DNA of 60,000 bases from Tubiluchus corallicola (Eukaryota; Priapulida; Priapulimorpha; Priapulimorphida; Tubiluchidae): assembly GCA_030141605.1 (NCBI GenBank), contig JAQGDQ010000082.1, positions 176,501-236,500 of the forward strand. The letters are read 5' to 3'. The notes beneath the pieces were generated by a model, which was not told the origin of the DNA, made no database searches, and saw only the letters and a program-made list of their open reading frames with translations. The translations under genes and the position numbers were made by a program. Positions within the stretch are counted from its first letter, which is position 1. Every line of letters starts with the position of its first letter. This document shows, in pieces, positions 12,001 to 25,219 of the stretch.

Positions 12001-15000
12001 CTACGATACTTAGAAAGAAGATGACTAATCTAAGTAAAAACCTAGTGTTGAACTCACCTGCCGAAGTTGCGGAAAACTTTGCGCAGCAATAATCGAGTTG
12101 AACTTTGATTCGTCAGTCCCCCATTTCTTTTCACCAGCCTGGTAGAGGGCCTTAGCATCGTTCTGAGCTCTTGCTACATCGACATTAGCATTTTCATCTC
12201 GCCCACCCTGTTTAATGCATAGATTCAAGATAGTATCAACATAGTGATCTTTACAAATCATAATTACTACACAGTGTATAACTAGTTGGCACACACTATG
12301 CGATGAATCTAAGTACTATATATAATGCCAACAGTTATCTACACGTGCTACACATAGTTACTACAGCTTCAAACTTAATGCAATTTCTATTCTTTCCCGA
12401 GGGAGAGATACTTAGCAAATACTTTTCAGAAACACCAACAGTATTTGTCACAATTATCAATACAGAATGATCTCTCATTTAGTTTGTTGGGTTACTGATC
12501 TGAATTGTACTGATTACTGACTACTGAACTATGAAGTAATTTTGACGCTACATGTGTAAGTAACATCTTCTTCATCTAATCAAATAAAATTTAATTTAGA
12601 AGTCTTGGTTGTCTAAACAAATTAGATAGTAAGGCAACATGCATAATATTCTTTTTTTCCAAGGAACCCCAAATTGAACTCCAAGTTGCAGTTCAAATAC
12701 CAATACAGAGAATGACTAAAATAAAATCAAACTACCGTAGTCATGGAAACCAACAGTCGCTCAAAATGTCCACTTGTATCACTTCTAATGTCTTTCTCCA
12801 AATCTTTCCTAAATACTATAAAGACAAAGAATGTGATAAATATTGGAGAACAATCATTTACATTAGATACATAATTCAACTCCATAGCCGCAGCAAGCAT
12901 AATGTGCACAAAAAATCTAGATAGCTACTCTATTAGAAAGCCAGGCTTACAAACGTATGCAGAATATGAATCAACTGTCAGAAAGACTACAGACCTCATC
13001 AATGACTGGCAGCTTTAGTATTTAAATTCAAATTAAGACTAAGCATAGTATCCTGAAATCTAATGAAATTCTCTCACTTCACGAACTGAGCTAAGTTCTG
13101 TAACTGTATCTTCCAAACAGCCACTGGTAAATAAACACACATAAGTGAAAACATCCCAAAACTCTCTAGAATCAGATACTAACCATGATGGCATGCAAAA
13201 TAATTATTAATTCAAAGTCCAATAAAGCTGAAAATTCTGTGACATGTCGATAGTTTCAGGTAGTCCTAAACCTTATCTATGGTGACACTTTCTCCGACTC
13301 TACTGGTTTTCTTATTAGTTATTACCATATTTTTTACAACTGGATCAGACGCTCAATTTGTCACATTCTTAAGCAAATACCATGCTAATAAATGGCAAAC
13401 TAGATATTGAGGCAAATATTCATCCTTTTTGGCAAAGCTAGGTGTCTAGATAACTAAGGGAGGCAATGGGAAACCCAAATTTTCATGTTGATATCAAATC
13501 TGCACAGAGTGTGGCTGGTATAAATGACAAGCTATCCTACTTAGACACACTATTTGTAACTTATTACCTGCTTCAAAGCTATAGCGTTTAGATTTTCAAA
13601 ATTTGCACAACTTACAAACAACCTGTTAAAGTTAGCAAAATGCAAATAGCATAATAGTATAAACTTGGAACAAAAGTGATGTTTTTTGAACCGTCGTCTG
13701 ATTCTATATTATGTTTATGCCTGTAAACATACATGTTTTATATGACTGCTTTATGGCAAGTATTTCTGCATTTGTCCTCGTACATAGGACTTCTATCAAT
13801 GCATCTTCATCTGTTCCTAATCCCTGAAAGAGAGCAAACAAAAACATAATTAAATCCAATTAAAACAAAATTTATCTATTAGCTAAAACATCAAATGGTT
13901 AGACATTTTGCCAAATTAACGCAAGTTCTATTCTTTACAAGAATTCTACTAATATTAATTTTATTGTGTGAGAAATCCACATTTGTGTCAAAGAAAAGCA
14001 TTTACTAATTTAAATCGGAGAAATTTACAACATTCCAAAGGTCAGATGGTCACTTCATTACACAGATTAAAGTATTTACAATTTTGCTTGTTTGTATCTG
14101 CCATAAAAAAAACTTTCGAAACTTGTAAAATGCAAAAACACTCAGATTTCTTTCATTTAAACAATAGGCGTTTAGCTAAGATCTCCGTAGAAAAAAATCA
14201 TAAATAATTTATTTAAAAAAGTTACAAAATTTGAGTTTTTGAGACAACACAGATACAGAAACAGAAATATATCAAAGGATAAATCTAGCCACGTTTTTAT
14301 ACACAAAACTTTAAGGGCTTTTTTTCTGTTTCTTTCAACCTCATTAGTTAGCCACTTGCATATGCCTCATAAAATAATTAAACAATTAAATCATTGAACA
14401 AGAACATACGGAAATAGCATTATAACAACAGGTAGCATCGTAATCGGCAGGTTTCATTAGTAGTGCAAGAATGACATCTTCTAACTTGCCACTCAGCTCA
14501 CTCTTCAAATCTTTAAGAAGATCCTAAAACAAAAAATGATAATTACATTACAAAAGCAATTAATTAAGTAAATGCACTGCTGGTATTATCATCTAGCCAA
14601 GCATTTCTATAAAAAGATGTAAATAAAGTATGATAATTAACAGTTTAACTGGCAGATAATCAATTCGAAGAATACTCGGTTCAGTTTTGGCAAAACATAG
14701 TAAGAATTTCATATATTTTTCTTTTATGTATCTTTTATTAAATATGTATCATAAAAAAGCCTCAATTTAAGGTATTAGAAATTTTTTACGCAGATCATAA
14801 TCCTACAAACCAGAATCCAGCATTCAACAAGAAATCTCACTCAAATTGGAAAATGACTGCAGAGAGATCAAGACCTGATTCATTATCAAAGGTAGGCCCT
14901 CTAAGATGAACTACCGAACTCATAGCAGGGGTGTCTTGGCCTTCTATGGACGAGAATGCATCCTCCTACTACAAGGTAAATAGCCAGAATCAGCAAGGTG

Positions 15001-18000
15001 GACAAAGCTGCTCTGAGAGAGATCAAATGTGCTTCACTCATTAACTCACTGACGAACATCAATGCCACTGGTTGCCAAGCCCAACAACGAGATCATAGGC
15101 CACGTACCTCAACACATATGCATTAAACTCAAAGGATACATGATTGGTAGTGAATCACACTCTTTTTATGGCACAAGTTACGATTACTAGACACAATATC
15201 TGTCATCTGATCAGGCATGTTTTTGAATGAAATTAAATTTTAAAAATAGTCTACTTTTGTTAAATAAGAATGCGAAATATATTAGCATACCTTGCCGTAC
15301 ATAGTTTTGAAATCAATTATGATTTTCTGTCGTTGTTCGTTTGTCCTCTTTGACAAAATTCCAATTATTGCCTTTTCATCTGTCCCTACAAGAGTAAAAC
15401 TCCAAAATGTGAAAAAAGTTTATTGCCCAGCAAATGGAAACTAGCAAATTTAAAGCAAAGGCATTTACCATAAGCTGCATTGATCATGAAAATGTAGTGA
15501 ATTTCTGCTATAGTTAAGTGCCAAATTTATTCACATATTTTTACATATATATGTGCATATGTATACTAACATGTAAAGTGTCAGGTTAAATGAGAAAAGA
15601 AAAACAATCAATTTGTGGCATTAAACAATAAACACAAAAACGTTTAGAAATGCATTAAAATTGCTGGTGACACAATCATGTTCATCGCTTTCTATTCAAC
15701 GGAATTTTATTGCATTATCAACAGATAATTGCTTAAATTTTAAAGTCACCAAGACTTCACCAGGCTCAGCATCGTGAAAATTATAAAACTTTACTTCATA
15801 TGAAAGCAAAAATTACTCATTCCACTAGAGAAGAAAGCTACGCTAATCCCTAATGCTTACCAAACCCTTTCATGGCCTTCCGTATGATGTCTGCATCTGA
15901 CTGTCCATTGAATGGATGGTGTGGCTTGAGTGTCCCCTCCTCCTAATAAGAAATAACTTATCCACTAATGGCCAAACCGGTACAGAAATATCATCGAAAG
16001 ACAAATTTTTAGAAGCACGACAAGTTGGCAGATTTGCACAGTCACAGGAAAAATCATGCAAATAGTGGCAAAAGATATATAAGAAACTAAAATTTATAGC
16101 AGTGCAGTAGGTTTAAGTGGACACAGTTAGGTTTTAGGCCCAATGTAAATATTTCTGTTTATGCCCCAAGAAGTGGTATAATGAAAATCTACTTACGCTT
16201 TGAAACCTAAACGCAGAAGCAAAACTTGCTACATCTTATGTAGAAGCAGAAGTTGTTTCGTTTTTGTGCCATTTATTTCCAGACAGACGGATGTTTTTCA
16301 GCCAGGTTGTAAGTTAATCTCAGAGATTGAAACAGTCTCAATTTTTACATATCATGCCAATACTTACGCAGATTCAAATTTCGCTTGTTTAAAACCTCTA
16401 AATCTACAAACCTTCATTGAACAGCCATACCTCAGTAGTTTAACACTTGTTCTAAAACCATGTGTGCATGAAGTTCCAGTTTCATATTCTAAAAATCATT
16501 TCGAAAACAGCCAAACAAATGGTTTTTTATAGTCGTTTTGTAGTATCTCAGCAAATCTTACCTACGCCTTTCAAACAACTGTCATGGGCAGAGTGTTAAA
16601 ACAAATGCTGTCTTATATCTCCCGAAGTAGCACGTCTTATACTTACCCTCGATGATAATGTTGCTTTACTTGTGGATCTGTAGATACAGATTTGGAACTT
16701 TTCCAATGATATGCCTGTTAGTGATTTAATGCCTTACCTAAACCTTTCATTGCCTTCTTTAATATTTCTGCATCTTGCTGCCCATTAAAATTTGGGAATG
16801 TATTCACAGTGCCTTGTTCCCCCGAGGAAGCCATTTTTTACTGAAAAAAAGACAGCAGAGGCAAGGCCATCAAAATCTCGTAGCCATAGTTCCAATACGA
16901 ACAAGTTCATGTGTAGGTCTTAGTAAGTAAACCAAGTACTTACTAGCACTATACTCACTTGTTTTATTTATTTCAGAACCGTAGCAGCATTACAAACTCT
17001 TAAATCATGACTTAACCTAGCTTCTAACAGCTCAAAAACAATATTGAACAAAAAAGAATCCTGCTGATGGAGACACATGTGCTACAGACTTTCTTCTAGT
17101 ATATCTAGTGCAAAGATACATTGATATTGTCACCCTAGAATAAAACTCCTAAGTTGTAAAGCATTACTCGTTTCAAACTAAAAGAATGAATTTGACCAGT
17201 GTCTTTAGTTACTATAGTGGTTTAAAAAGCTCAGCCACTCCTTTTAAAACAGAGATTGGTGAGCAGTTGCACTACGAGCATCTGACTTATCCTAATAATG
17301 AGAATTTATGCTGTAATGCTAGTGGTCTCACTACCAACAGGTATAACTGTGATGATAACAACACTAATTAGTCTATTCACAATATTATTATAACGATAAT
17401 CATTAAAGTTATAGCAACACAATTATACAAGGATTATTACTCTCATTTAAATGCTTACTATGCAGGTGCATTGTCAGTCACTGTACCCTATCAAGAGCAC
17501 ATCTTTATTGAACCATCATTGCTATGTTGCCAGCTATCACAAAGCTATTTATATAATGGCGTGCTGGCCTCTAATTACTGTCTTTGTGGCATGTTTGCTG
17601 TGTAATTGATATAAAAGAAGGCAACATAAAAATGCAGAGATGGGTACATACTGCATCAAAATGAAAGACTTCACTGTGATAATTAATCATAAAATGTTGG
17701 AAATACACATTTATGGCCTTCCTGCTAAAAGCTTGCTTAGTTTAGCCCATAATTGTGCTTAGTCGTACAGTTGACAACATAATGACAAGGATTCATGGGT
17801 TTCTGTGAAATTCTCAGCTATATTATATTTCCTTTTCCTCTCTTGCATTTCCTATCCAAAGTACTTCTATAAAAGATACTCAGGTGACTGCACTGACAAC
17901 TAGATTAGAAAAACCAGAAATCTAATGCTTCGTTTTAACATCTTTATAAATATTTATTGCAAAATGTCAAAATATAGGCAAGTAAAGCAATTAATAGTCC

Positions 18001-21000
18001 TTTTCTTTTTAATTACTTGAATTTGATTTTAATGCTTTTTGTAAATGTAATAGAAAGAATAGATTAATATAGGCCACCATAACTGCATTCATGCTTAGCA
18101 TTTTTTTCCCTTCCTCACACATTTGTCAATTAATTTTACAAACTTATCTAAGTAAATGTAACACTCGATTTTAGACTGAATGTATAATAGATAATAATTA
18201 AAAATTTGACAAACTTATAAGGTAATATAAACAATACTGTTATGATTAAGATTGCAAATAGCAATTAATAATTAAGTGATAATTATTACATTTAAAATTT
18301 TTAAATTCTATTGATTCATTACTTAGATTAAATTTATAAAGTAATATGAAACTGCAAAATTCAAAACTTTTTAATATAAAAATCTCTCAAATCTCTCAGT
18401 AAGTTGCAAATGTAAAATGTTCACTGTGTTTGTAGTGTTAGCTCTGCACTTGTCTTGTTACAGTGTTTTTATGCACTGATGAATGTCATATGCAAATGCA
18501 ATTTTTCATTAACATTAGTGATGTTCAAAATTTTTACAAGACAAATAAAGATTATATATATATATATTGTCATTTCCAAACTACAGATGGCACAAAATGG
18601 CACACATTTTTATAAAAATCAGTAACAAGAATGAAACAGCTTAAGACATGCTAGTCGAGCAACTCTAATTTCTGCAAGTATGTGCATGTTTGTGTAAACT
18701 ATAAAGTGTAAACATTTCACTGGCAAATAATTTGCTACTACTTTCTATTTTCAGCTTCAGGCCACAAAGTCTGCACATGAGTTGCTAGTGTGTATGTGCA
18801 ATCTCAGTCATGTGCAGAGACTGCAAAGCAATGCAGCAATACATTCAATATTAGCTGATAACATCAGATAACATAAAGTTTGCAGGCAGCATTTCACTGG
18901 ACCGTGGAGGCTTGAACCTTGCCTGGAGGTGTGCCTTAAAAACATCCAACCATGACATACATTTGCTACCTGTCTTACAACTAATGGTTACTCACTGACA
19001 TCATAATCTAAGTAAACATACTTACTTCCTAAAATAACAGCTCCAAATATTACAAGGCTGTGGCTCACACCTGCTGACACTGAGAGTACTACTCACTGCT
19101 ACTCTCTTACAGGAAATAGCTGAAGACTCAGCAGAGCAAAGTCAATGGGCAGGGCAACTTGCCAGGCACAGCTAATCAATCACTACATATGCTGTGAACT
19201 CACTTGCATGACTGGAACATGACTGGATAACCAAGATGCATGCTTGATATTAACCTTTCAATGCAGACCCAAGGATGTGCATTCTCAGGCATATATCAAC
19301 AATAAAGCAAGTATAATTGAGCCAGTGTATCAAATACGAAATAGGACAAAGGAGATAGCTGGCCTCTGTCTTTGTTGGACTATGAAGTTAAAAAGTGTTA
19401 AACTTGGTTTGTAAATAGATGGGTGACCACCAGGGCTGAGCTACGGGCTTTTGAGGCCCCTAGCTAATGAAATTATGTGGCCACCTCAGATGGAGCCACC
19501 CTATAACTAGCCCACAAGATGAGCAAAATGATTAACAAACATAGACTGGGGCCACAACTAGCCCACAAGATGAGCAAAATGATTAACAAACATAGACAGG
19601 GGCCACATATTTAAAGCTAGGGTTCAAAACTGATGTCCTTTATCTCAAAAAAGGCCTGCAACAACGGTCCTTTGTCTCAAATAAGGGGCCGTAAACTGGC
19701 ATTACTTTTTTAATATTGGCTTTTCAGACTCCCAGATGACCACTAGGAAAACTACTTCTCTAAGCAATTTCATCAGACATACTGACACCAGCTATTTCTC
19801 TCAATGTCTGAATGTGTCTGCATGGTCCACAACTCTCTTGTTAAAGGACTGTCCTTGACAAATAAATGGCTTCTCTCCCGCCAGAAACACCCATTTTGAT
19901 GTTAAATTCGTAATTGCTGAATATAAGAGTTTACAATGTACCAAAGTGTATAAAGAACACTCTATACCAGGCTAAATTCCTTTAAGTTTAACTGTTTTGC
20001 TATTGCTTTAACTGTTTTTGACATTGTTTTAAGATTTTACAATTGTGACGGTTTGAGACACTCGCTTGAACAAATCTATTTCTTTTTTAACTTTGTTGGA
20101 ATTAGAAATAAAGCTGTGATGACAATAGAAGACTTACCACATAAGAAAAACCAAATTTAAACATTTGTTACATTTGTCTTCTCTTCAACTGGAATTACAA
20201 AAAAGAAAAGACAGGCACGAGAAAAGTGAGGAAATGATACTTACTCCTTTTCTGTCTTCTACCATGGTAAATTATTCTGAATTACACGCAAGTTGAAAGC
20301 ATCAAAAAATATATATTCGACAAGAGCATAGACAAAAAACATTTTCATAAAATTAGGAAGCAATTCCTTTGGTAAGTTATTTGCAAGAGGAGGGATAATG
20401 AGTTATAGCAAATGCATTAGTGTATAAGAAAATGCTTGACATAAGAGCATTAGGAGAGATACTAAGTACCAGTGTACCAAGTTTAGAAGTTGTAGTGGAA
20501 AGATGTCACAAACAGTTAAAGTTTAAAAGAAAATGATGGAAACAAACACTCAAATAATATTTTTTGGAAAACAATTAGCTATCAAAACCAAATACACAGA
20601 ATTAAATATAATAAATATCAATCTTAAAACAGTCTTTATGCAAACAGCCTTCTACTAGTTAACCAAGTTCTTGGAAGAGTAAAAAGCCAAGGTATTTAAA
20701 CTTTTTGTAGAGGAACTAAAAACATACAAATGAAGAACATTGACATACCTTCACAGTGTGGACACCATGACTGGCTCCAACGGTTTGATGATGTACTCCC
20801 GAGGATGCGGGATAACCCGTCTGACTTTGCATTCCTGGATAACCCGTGGATCCAGGATAACCCGTTCCACCAGCTGGATAACTCTGCGATGGATACTGTC
20901 CAGCACTTTGCTGCGACGGATATGATGCATGTGCAGGCTGAGATGGGTATGACGGTGCAGCAGACTGACCAGGGTATGGCGCAGCTCCAGGTTGTGAAGG

Positions 21001-24000
21001 GTACTGAAAACAACAATTAAGTGCAATAAGAAAATAATTTACTTTCCTGCAAATGTAATTGTGCATATTTACTAACTTGTGTATTTCCTTTAATCAAATT
21101 TAATGGTGAAATAAGCTTGCAACTACTGTTTTTTAAATCTGTGAATCTAAATGTGGCACAAAAGATGGAAAAATTAATTAGAACTGCGTCTTGACTGTGC
21201 CAATAGACCAGTGAGGTCAGCCAGTACCTTCTGGTCAGTGTAAGTTTTCTAATACGAAAAAGGTTAATCTAATTAATTTGTAATTATTCGTTTTTTGAGT
21301 TTGAGTATAGGGAACTTAATTAACAAATTAGCCCTTTCATTACATTGTTGCTTTTTAACTGTGCCACATTGACTTTTGCACATTTGGCAATAATTTATTG
21401 TGGTGTTTTACTAATACAGAATCTTGTAAATAAACAAATAGTTGTTCGTTATTGAGTGCTAATATTAACTATTAGCTTTATTTCTACACATGCACACACA
21501 TGCGAGCACACAAACACGTGCATGCCCTCATAAATAAGCATGTACTTATATTTAGAAACCAGTTTTCACAAAAGACACAATACATAATATGTAATCATTT
21601 TCTAAGAATGTAGAACAATCAACTAAACATACATTTCATCAACGATCTACAAATGATTTTGCGTAGGGACATATAGCATAGTATTGTGGAATGCACCTAG
21701 CTTCAGACACTGATTGGCTGGTTAGCGTTACTTGTTGGGAATCAACCCCAATCCCACGGCTGTAAAACTTTTCTACAATGTTTTTGCATGGCTGTAGCAG
21801 TGAAATAAACAGACCTGGGGGACTGGGCTAAGTGCTGAGCTTGGGCGGCAGTCTACCCCCGTCCATCCCTTCATGAAAAAGATCGGCGCCACATTAGCGC
21901 CTTCAGTAGTGAAACGGTTAATTTAATGGGTTCTTAATTACCATACCATGGAGAGAGTAAACTAACCATGAGTATTTAGGACTGAATAGGCCTATCTTGA
22001 TCTCGAGAGACTAAGATGTCTAAAATTTTGAGCTTATGACACAGAAGATCCATACTTAAACACCATGCTCAGCACCGACTTTTTTCACATTTCATTTTTT
22101 TTGGCCATATCAAGGCTGGTCAGCAAGTAGATGGGTAATCCGCTTCGAATCTTGCTCTGACTGGTTTCATTCATCTTGCTGACTCTAGCTGTTTAATGTC
22201 TAACTTATACGGGAGGATGGACACAAATCTGAGCATGGCTGAGACACCTCTGCTGGTTTAGTGGCTCATCCTAGACACATTGCCTGAGTTAGCTTCCAGT
22301 CACGCCACAAGCATCCAATTTAAGTAGGACCTCCTAATGCATCCTGGATTCCCGCTTGCAGAATTCAGAATTGTATAAAAACAGTTTCAAGATATCAAAG
22401 TTACCATAACTCAGAAAAGTAAAAATCGACAAAAATAAAAATATATTTTTAAATTTTTGAAGGGGAAGGCATACAGTGATTTTGCATACAAAACAATCTG
22501 GATAATAAATAAATCTAGGTTGGAGGATTACCCTTCATTAAATCGGTATATAATAGTCAGAAGCAAACTAAAGTCAGAATAAAAAAATTTGTTAAGCACT
22601 CAATTATAAAATCTTCCAAAAGAAAAGGAAACATCAAAGTTTTAAACCTGTTTTAATGTCCATTACCCAAGGATGTGGAATTGTAAAAAAATCAGTAATT
22701 CAATGGTTTATATAGAGCACACATGGTGCAAAATCAGTCCACAACATCAACATGTCTGACACAGATTTTTATTCGTCTATAGACTCGGTAAATGCTCTTT
22801 TACCTATTTTTTATTAAACATACTTAATTTTCTGAATCACACAAACTCATCGTACTCTCGTGTGGAAGCTCAGTACAAAAATTTGTATAAAAAACAGATC
22901 AGAACATATAATAAAAGCAATCATTTAGTCATGTGGCATGTAATAATTGTTTACTGAGTTTTTATCATGTGCAACTAATATTGGTCTTTCTCAGAGTTTG
23001 GTTCAGTTAGTATATAATAATGTACAAACCCACACCTCCATTGGTTGTTGAAAAGCAGTAGCAGCCATAGCAGCTGTCTAAAATAAAATTTAAAAACATG
23101 CCGTTTTTAGTAGTGGAAAAACAACGTGCAAAATCAAATAAAAACGAATTTAATTGTATTAGTTGAAACATGCAAGTCACTCAAGCATTAAACGTGTGGT
23201 TAGAACTAAAAATTTAAGAATACAGAAACATGTTATTTTAATAAAAGATTAAGCTTGGTTTAAAATTATCAGAAATTTACTAAATAAAAACCATGCAATG
23301 GCTCTACAATTTCCTAATAATTTCATGCAATAAGCCTAGTAAATGGTCAACTTGCATGGTAAGATCTTGCTAAAATCAAATAAAGGCCAAATACTAGTGC
23401 CGATTGTCAATGTTAGCATGTTATCTGGCTATTCTGCTTATCTTCCTAAAAATGCACCACTGACCCCCCAAAAATAAATTAGCAGAGTAAAAATGACAAA
23501 GTTCTGGAGCTTTTAATAAGAGTCTGGAATGTAATTAGGCATACTGGAAATAGTAGCCGCTCCCATAATCTCTTTAGAAAAACTGTACGTCCATGGCCAT
23601 GGTCTAGCTGGATTTGTTAGCATCCATTGTAAATAAACGCCTAGGTTATAACTTTTTTTGAAAAGCAACAAAAGTCAGGGTTAAAAAGTTCAACAAATTT
23701 TCATGCTAAGCTAAATAAAAACAAGAAAGTCATATCCACCAACAAGCCAACCACTATAACAATGACAAAGACATGTGTGACAGTCTAACGCCAGGTAATC
23801 AAATCCAGTGATGTTAAAAATCATTTTGAACAGTGCTCACTAAATTATATTATAGCAAGAAAATACAACTCTGCCCAGTACTCAAGTAAAGTTTTAAACA
23901 ACAGTACAGTTTCATATGCAAATACAATTGTGTAAATGATCCACAAATATTCGTAACCATTTGGAACTTACTGAAAATCCTATTGGGGCACCACCTTGTG

Positions 24001-25072
24001 GTTGCGGCTGGGATGGTCCTCCTCCAGGGTATCCTCCTTGGGATGGATATGGCGAAGTGCCACTAGGATAACCGGGACCGGGTGGTGGGTTATATGATCC
24101 CGCCTGAGGAGGGTACGAACCACCAGGGGGCTGAGAAGGGTAAGGCATACCAGACTGTGCGGGTGGGTAACCTGTTCCTGAAGGTGCAGGAGGGTAACCT
24201 GTGCCTGAGGGTGGGTAACCAGTTCCTGAAGGTGCAGGAGGGTAACCTGTACCTGAGGGTGGATAGCCAGTTCCAGAAGTTGGATAGCCAGGCCCCGAAG
24301 GGGCAGGTGGATAGCCCTATAATAAGAGAAAGTCATAAACATGTAATAATCTTGCAACTCTTGCCGTTCTAAGTAAATCAAAAGAGTAAGCCACACCTTC
24401 AAACAAACACAGAATTAGCATTATTGTTAACACCAGCACATGGCTAATTTTTTTAGTTCTTAATTTAAGCCATTTTGTTTGCACAATTTAATTACTGCCC
24501 AACTGAAGTAACTGTTTGGTAAAAAATATGCTACTACTATCGTAAAAATCAAGAATCTATTAACAAAATAAATGCACAATATGCAATGTTAATAATATTT
24601 CCTTGGAAACGTTGTTCTTCGATAAACTGTACACAGTGTATACTCTGACTTCCCAGAGCCTACTTCAGGTTCTACATTCATTATTCGTTAATCGCAAAAT
24701 TTCCTTGTTATAAATGGCTTTAAAAGATGCGTTCCTAGAGAACATCTCACTCTCTCCCTGAAATATCATTTAAAATCGGTAGCGCCTAAACCAAGTTCCT
24801 TTATGCATGCACATCTATCCAAGGCTTAACCTAAAAATAATAGGAGTTCAGATGCAATTCGGATAGGCGTGTGCATAAGCAGTAATCGAACTCTTAAAAT
24901 GTAGAACAAATCCTCTTACCCCTCCTGGGGTCGGCATTGGTTGATATCCTGGCCCACCAGCACCTGGTTGGGGTGGATAAGCAGCTGGGTTTGGCGGATA
25001 GCCCCCACCAGCAGAAGGATAGCCTGGACCACTAGGTGGGTAACCTCCACCACCGTATGGAGGATAACTCAT
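9058..25072 (-). CDS. Annexin A7/A11-like protein (synexin type), complete
   Basis: Thirteen coding exons: 25072-24920, 24316-23972, 23077-23036, 21003-20749, 15942-15861, 15385-15291, 14523-14410, 13823-13733, 12815-12736, 12207-12058, 11553-11457, 10611-10430, 9108-9058. All phases agree, giving 578 residues. The start [13 protein letters not shown] is typical of A7/A11 annexins. Residues 1-265 are a GYPP-type tail; in relatives such tails bind EF-hand partners and form condensates. Residues 266-578 are four annexin repeats with calcium loops [21 protein letters not shown] and KGAGTND, each with a downstream acidic cap (SELSG, SDTSG, SEMSG, DDTSG). The stretch [19 protein letters not shown] is nearly the same in vertebrate annexin A7. 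It ends [16 protein letters not shown]. The family binds membranes in a calcium-dependent way, on the cytosolic face. An alternative first exon at 16834 can replace the tail and exon 15942-15861. Confidence 0.93.
9635..9700 (-). repeat. Dispersed repeat family 1, copy 1 (fragment)
   Basis: The stretch ctgaatgtggctg...cagtggctcatgttagagggatat is shared, with differences, by copies near 14890, 22215, 27350, 38260 and 40860. The gene-strand consensus contains GGTGTCTCAGCCA and TGAGCCACT. This copy lies in the last intron of the complete annexin gene. Confidence 0.6.
9849..10089. repeat. Perfect 31-base inverted repeat with a 179-base loop
   Basis: Bases 9849-9879 and 10059-10089 are exact reverse complements (tggtttcaacatgttaggag and 11 further bases). 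They lie in the last intron of the complete annexin gene. The long perfect stem suggests a recent fold-back insertion or a strong intronic RNA hairpin. I see no coding content in the loop. Confidence 0.85.
14870..15010 (+). repeat. Dispersed repeat family 1, copy 2
   Basis: The order of matching blocks is the same as in copies near 22200 and 40870: ccctctaagatgaac, then ggtgtcttggcc, then gaatgcatcctcct, then tagccagaatcagcaagg. It lies in an intron of the complete annexin gene, on the strand opposite to the gene. Confidence 0.6.
15648..15860 (-). repeat. Intron tract nearly identical to 2629-2827
   Basis: This is the counterpart of the conserved intron tract in the second annexin copy. It starts at gaaatgcattaaaa and ends at the donor of exon 15942-15861. 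About ten substitutions and one 17-base insertion separate the two copies by eye. Confidence 0.85.
16738..16840 (-). CDS. Alternative first coding exon giving a tail-less annexin
   Basis: This exon has its own ATG at 16834 and encodes [20 protein letters not shown] followed by [12 protein letters not shown]. That is a full version of the start of annexin repeat 1, equivalent to exon 15942-15861 ([18 protein letters not shown]). Both exons end in phase 1 and both join exon 15385-15291 in frame. Using this exon gives a protein of 318 residues, the usual size of a simple annexin. An acceptor (TTTTTTTCAG) precedes the ATG by six bases, and the bases between include a stop (TAA) in the frame of the tail. 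The exon therefore cannot follow the tail exons; it needs an untranslated 5' exon and a promoter inside the large intron upstream. Confidence 0.78.
19505..19606. repeat. Two-copy tandem duplication, 51-base unit
   Basis: The unit aactagcccacaagatgagc continues through caaaatgattaacaaacatagac and ends in ggggccac. It occurs twice in direct succession with one visible difference (t or a after atagac). It lies in the large annexin intron. Confidence 0.85.
20244..20264 (-). CDS. Possible tiny alternative start exon
   Basis: The minus strand reads ATGGTAGAAGACAGAAAAGG followed by A and a good donor (GTAAGT). Spliced to exon 15942-15861 it would give MVEDRKGEEGTLK in frame. Spliced to the 16840 exon it would act only as a short upstream frame ending at TAA. 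There is no further support, so it may be chance. Confidence 0.15.
22120..22330 (-). repeat. Dispersed repeat family 1, copy 3
   Basis: On the plus strand it carries gaggatggacacaaatct, gagcatggctgagacacctc and ctggtttagtggctcatcct, in the reverse order and orientation of the copy near 40870. It lies in an intron of the annexin tail region. Confidence 0.6.
23972..24316 (-). repeat. Coding GYPP repeat array in the annexin tail
   Basis: The exon is exactly 115 codons. Its first half repeats GTGYPPAPS and GTGYPPS units in tandem and its second half is a looser Pro/Gly/Ser/Gln stretch ending GGAPIGFS. The end matches the end of the equivalent exon in the second copy (GAKPIGFS). Confidence 0.8.
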
Positions 25073-25200
25073 GTTAATATCAGGTTACTATTATTAACTA
25101 ACGAAAGTCGGAAAACTTCAATAAATCCACAAAAACCAAAAAAACAGGAAAATTCAATAGTGCAATGAAACACGTGAAACAACCCAACCGGATGTTTCTA

Positions 25201-25219
25201 GGTTGGTGCTGTCATCTAT
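25201..25219 (-). promoter_or_regulatory. Shared upstream element of the complete annexin gene
   Basis: The plus-strand sequence ggttggtgctgtcatctat lies 129 bases upstream of the start codon and matches the element at 6459 in 16 of 19 bases. A related core (gccatctag) lies 130 bases upstream of the COPA start. Confidence 0.5.

Larger units (their letters stand above)
16841..20748 (-). other. Large intron of the complete annexin gene, probable site of an internal promoter
   Basis: It separates the last tail exon from the alternative first exon. It holds a short (ta)n run near 18554, a 51-base tandem duplication at 19505-19606 and a possible small exon at 20264-20244. No coding exon with a clear protein match was found. 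If the tail-less form is real, its promoter and 5' untranslated exon should be here. Confidence 0.5.

Noticed and set aside
24082-24402. Plus-strand and alternative minus-strand frames over the GYPP exon
   Set aside because: Shadows of the repetitive coding exon 24316-23972.
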